The translations under genes and the position numbers were made by a program. From contig NZ_JANQBC010000007.1 in NCBI RefSeq assembly GCF_024721995.1, positions 62,001-126,000 on the forward strand: DNA of 64,000 nt, read 5' to 3'. The stretch is from Paenibacillus radicibacter. Lineage in GTDB: Bacteria; Bacillota; Bacilli; Paenibacillales; NBRC-103111. Shown here one piece after another: positions 62,619-64,000 of the stretch (position 1 is the first letter of the stretch; each line of letters starts with the position of its first letter). Under the pieces are notes generated by a model that saw only the letters and a list, made by a program, of their open reading frames with translations, had not been told where the DNA came from and did no database searches.

Positions 62619-64000
62619 CTATGGCAGAATGCCGACTCCATGGGCATGATTGACGAGTATGGTGTCGATTACCGTATTGGTGTCGCCATCAATGACAGTT
62701 ACATTGTTGCTGATTAAATTGGATACATAAATGCGATTCGTTGTCGGATTAACACCAATGCCACTTGGGAATTGACCGACAGAAATCGATGCGATGATCG
62801 TATAAGTAATCCCTTCAATAACAGTTACTTGGTTACTAGATTGATTGGCAATATAAATGGTATTCGAATTTGGATTCACTGCTGCTGCTCCAGGAGACAA
62901 GCCAGCAGGAACAGTTGTAATGACTGTATTCGTGACACCATCGATAACGGATACGTTGTTGCTATTCAGATTGGGAACATAGATTTGATTGGTGTTCGGA
63001 TTAACAGCAAGTGTTGCGGGTGCACTACCAACAGGAATTGTTGAAATGATGATTCCTGTTGCACCATCCATAACCGAGACGTTATTACTGACGGCATTGC
63101 TCACATAGATTAAATTCGTTTTGGGATTCGCGCTTGGATTCTGTGGTGCCATACCTACAGGTACAGCTGTAATCGGTGTATTGAGGATACCATTTAAGAT
63201 GGAAATGTTGTTACTTGCACCATTGGAAACACACAGGATATTGGTGTTGGGATTGGCACATACCCCAGATGGCAGGGAGCCAACGGGAATGGTTGCTACG
63301 ACGGTATTCGCAATACCATTGATAACCGTAACGGTATTGGAAGGTCCATTGGTAACATACACAGAGTCGGTATTGGTATTGACACCAATTCCACTGGATG
63401 TCGTACCCGTTGGAATCGTTGCAAGGATTAGATTGGTCATTCCATCAATGACAGAGATGTTTCCATCACCTGGAATGAAGATACGGTTTACAGATGTAGA
63501 CCCCGTAGGTCCTGTAGCACCAGTGGGTCCAGGAATCCCTTGCAAGCCTTGAATTCCGACGGGACCGCTTGCCCCAACTGGCCCCATTATGCCTTGTGGT
63601 CCTTCGGGTCCAACTTCACCTACGGGACCGATTGGACCTGTAGGGCCAGGAGCACCAGTAGGTCCTGTGGGTCCCGTGGGTCCCTTGCTGTGTACAATTT
63701 TGCAGCAAGATGATTTGTTGCCCGATTTCTCGAATCGCTTGGGTTTCTTATCCGTGACCGATGTGTTCGTTTTGTGAATATGAATCTGAGGGTCGGTTGT
63801 TTCAGTTGAGCTTATTGGATCGATAGAAGGCTCGATTTCATTAGGTTCAGTAGAGACAATCTTATCTGTTGTACGTGTAGCATAGGGTGCCTTTTTTGCT
63901 GATAAAGCAGGTATAGTACTTTTAGTTGTGCCAGGAATAGATGCTTTTTTGTTAGGTGGAACGGATATGGAATTCTTTGCTGCGGTCGCTTTTGTTTTTT
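62619..64000 (-). CDS. Collagen-like / YVTN propeller surface protein (5' end outside window)
   Basis: The frame is open from the right window edge to 62619, so about 460 residues are visible and the start is missing. Order: a Lys/Thr/Ser-rich tail of about 115 residues with a Cys pair (KSSCCKI), about 19 Gly-X-Y triplets ([17 protein letters not shown]), then about seven 42-residue repeats with VIATIPVG, GVGVNPNTN.IYVSN and NNVTVIDG, forming a propeller. Collagen-like stalks with globular heads are seen in exosporium and cell-surface proteins of spore formers; a surface or spore-coat role is inferred. Confidence 0.82.
   Translation of the reverse strand, partial: KTKATAAKNSISVPPNKKASIPGTTKSTIPALSAKKAPYATRTTDKIVSTEPNEIEPSIDPISSTETTDPQIHIHKTNTSVTDKKPKRFEKSGNKSSCCKIVHSKGPTGPTGPTGAPGPTGPIGPVGEVGPEGPQGIMGPVGASGPVGIQGLQGIPGPTGATGPTGSTSVNRIFIPGDGNISVIDGMTNLILATIPTGTTSSGIGVNTNTDSVYVTNGPSNTVTVINGIANTVVATIPVGSLPSGVCANPNTNILCVSNGASNNISILNGILNTPITAVPVGMAPQNPSANPKTNLIYVSNAVSNNVSVMDGATGIIISTIPVGSAPATLAVNPNTNQIYVPNLNSNNVSVIDGVTNTVITTVPAGLSPGAAAVNPNSNTIYIANQSSNQVTVIEGITYTIIASISVGQFPSGIGVNPTTNRIYVSNLISNNVTVIDGDTNTVIDTILVNHAHGVGILP

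Noticed and set aside
62269-63777. Plus-strand frames rich in Pro and Gly opposite the collagen-like genes.
   Set aside because: They are antisense reflections of Gly-X-Y coding; the minus-strand frames have the clear domain structure.

Overview
The window looks like a chromosomal segment of a spore-forming, low-to-moderate-GC Firmicute, most likely Paenibacillus or a close relative. The evidence is an alpha/beta-type small acid-soluble spore protein, YtaF, strong AGGAGG ribosome sites, T-box and CcpC-type control signals, YesM/YesN-type regulators next to a sugar ABC transporter, and collagen/YVTN surface proteins. The housekeeping backbone follows an order known from Bacillus subtilis (dnaE, accDA, pyk, fxsA, citZ-icd-mdh, phoPR, polA-mutM-ytaF-coaE-ytaG, nrdR). 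Extra blocks are inserted between mdh and phoR and between phoP and polA.

Layout. 1-10.7 kb: 3' end of dnaE, a PgpA-family gene, a small protein, accD-accA-pyk (fatty-acid initiation and lower glycolysis), a thioesterase, fxsA, and the TCA genes citZ, icd and mdh. 10.8-19.3 kb: a sugar-type ABC importer (lipoprotein plus two permeases) with its own sensor kinase and AraC-type regulator, followed by a Gfo/Idh/MocA dehydrogenase; a cre-like site precedes it. 19.3-22.8 kb: YfbR-like nucleotidase and polysaccharide deacetylase (minus strand), then class I fumarase.

22.8-36.2 kb is a phosphate block: phoR-phoP, an EamA transporter with a phosphodiesterase-like protein, a chemoreceptor, pstC-pstA-pstB-phoU, arsB, pstS and a HAD protein. 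Four promoters in it (phoP, pstC, pstS and the chemoreceptor gene) share one architecture: four TTTACA-like half-sites about 11 bp apart, then exactly 9 bp to a TATGAT-like -10 box. This predicts that PhoP controls itself, the two Pst transcripts and, unexpectedly, a chemoreceptor. The arsenite pump gene arsB sits between pstS and pstC as a separate transcription unit.

36.2-51 kb: polA (with a GC-rich patch over its vestigial exonuclease domain), mutM, ytaF, coaE, a lytic transglycosylase, a spore protein gene, nrdR, modAB without modC, an NCS2 purine permease and a very large secreted subtilase with a Pro/Thr-rich insert and five C-terminal repeats. 51-64 kb: a GrpB/ATP-pyrophosphatase fusion, two alpha/beta hydrolases, a TetR gene remnant, a MurG homologue, leuA under a leucine T-box, a TetR-controlled DrrAB-type ABC exporter, a cupin, and two tandem collagen-like/YVTN propeller genes. 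One of those two carries an in-frame stop at codon 5 and the other runs off the right edge.

Two long interrupted inverted repeats (32711-32885 and 39103-39213), each with a 23-nt central loop, are not explained by any gene. No rRNA, tRNA, CRISPR array or complete transposon was seen.
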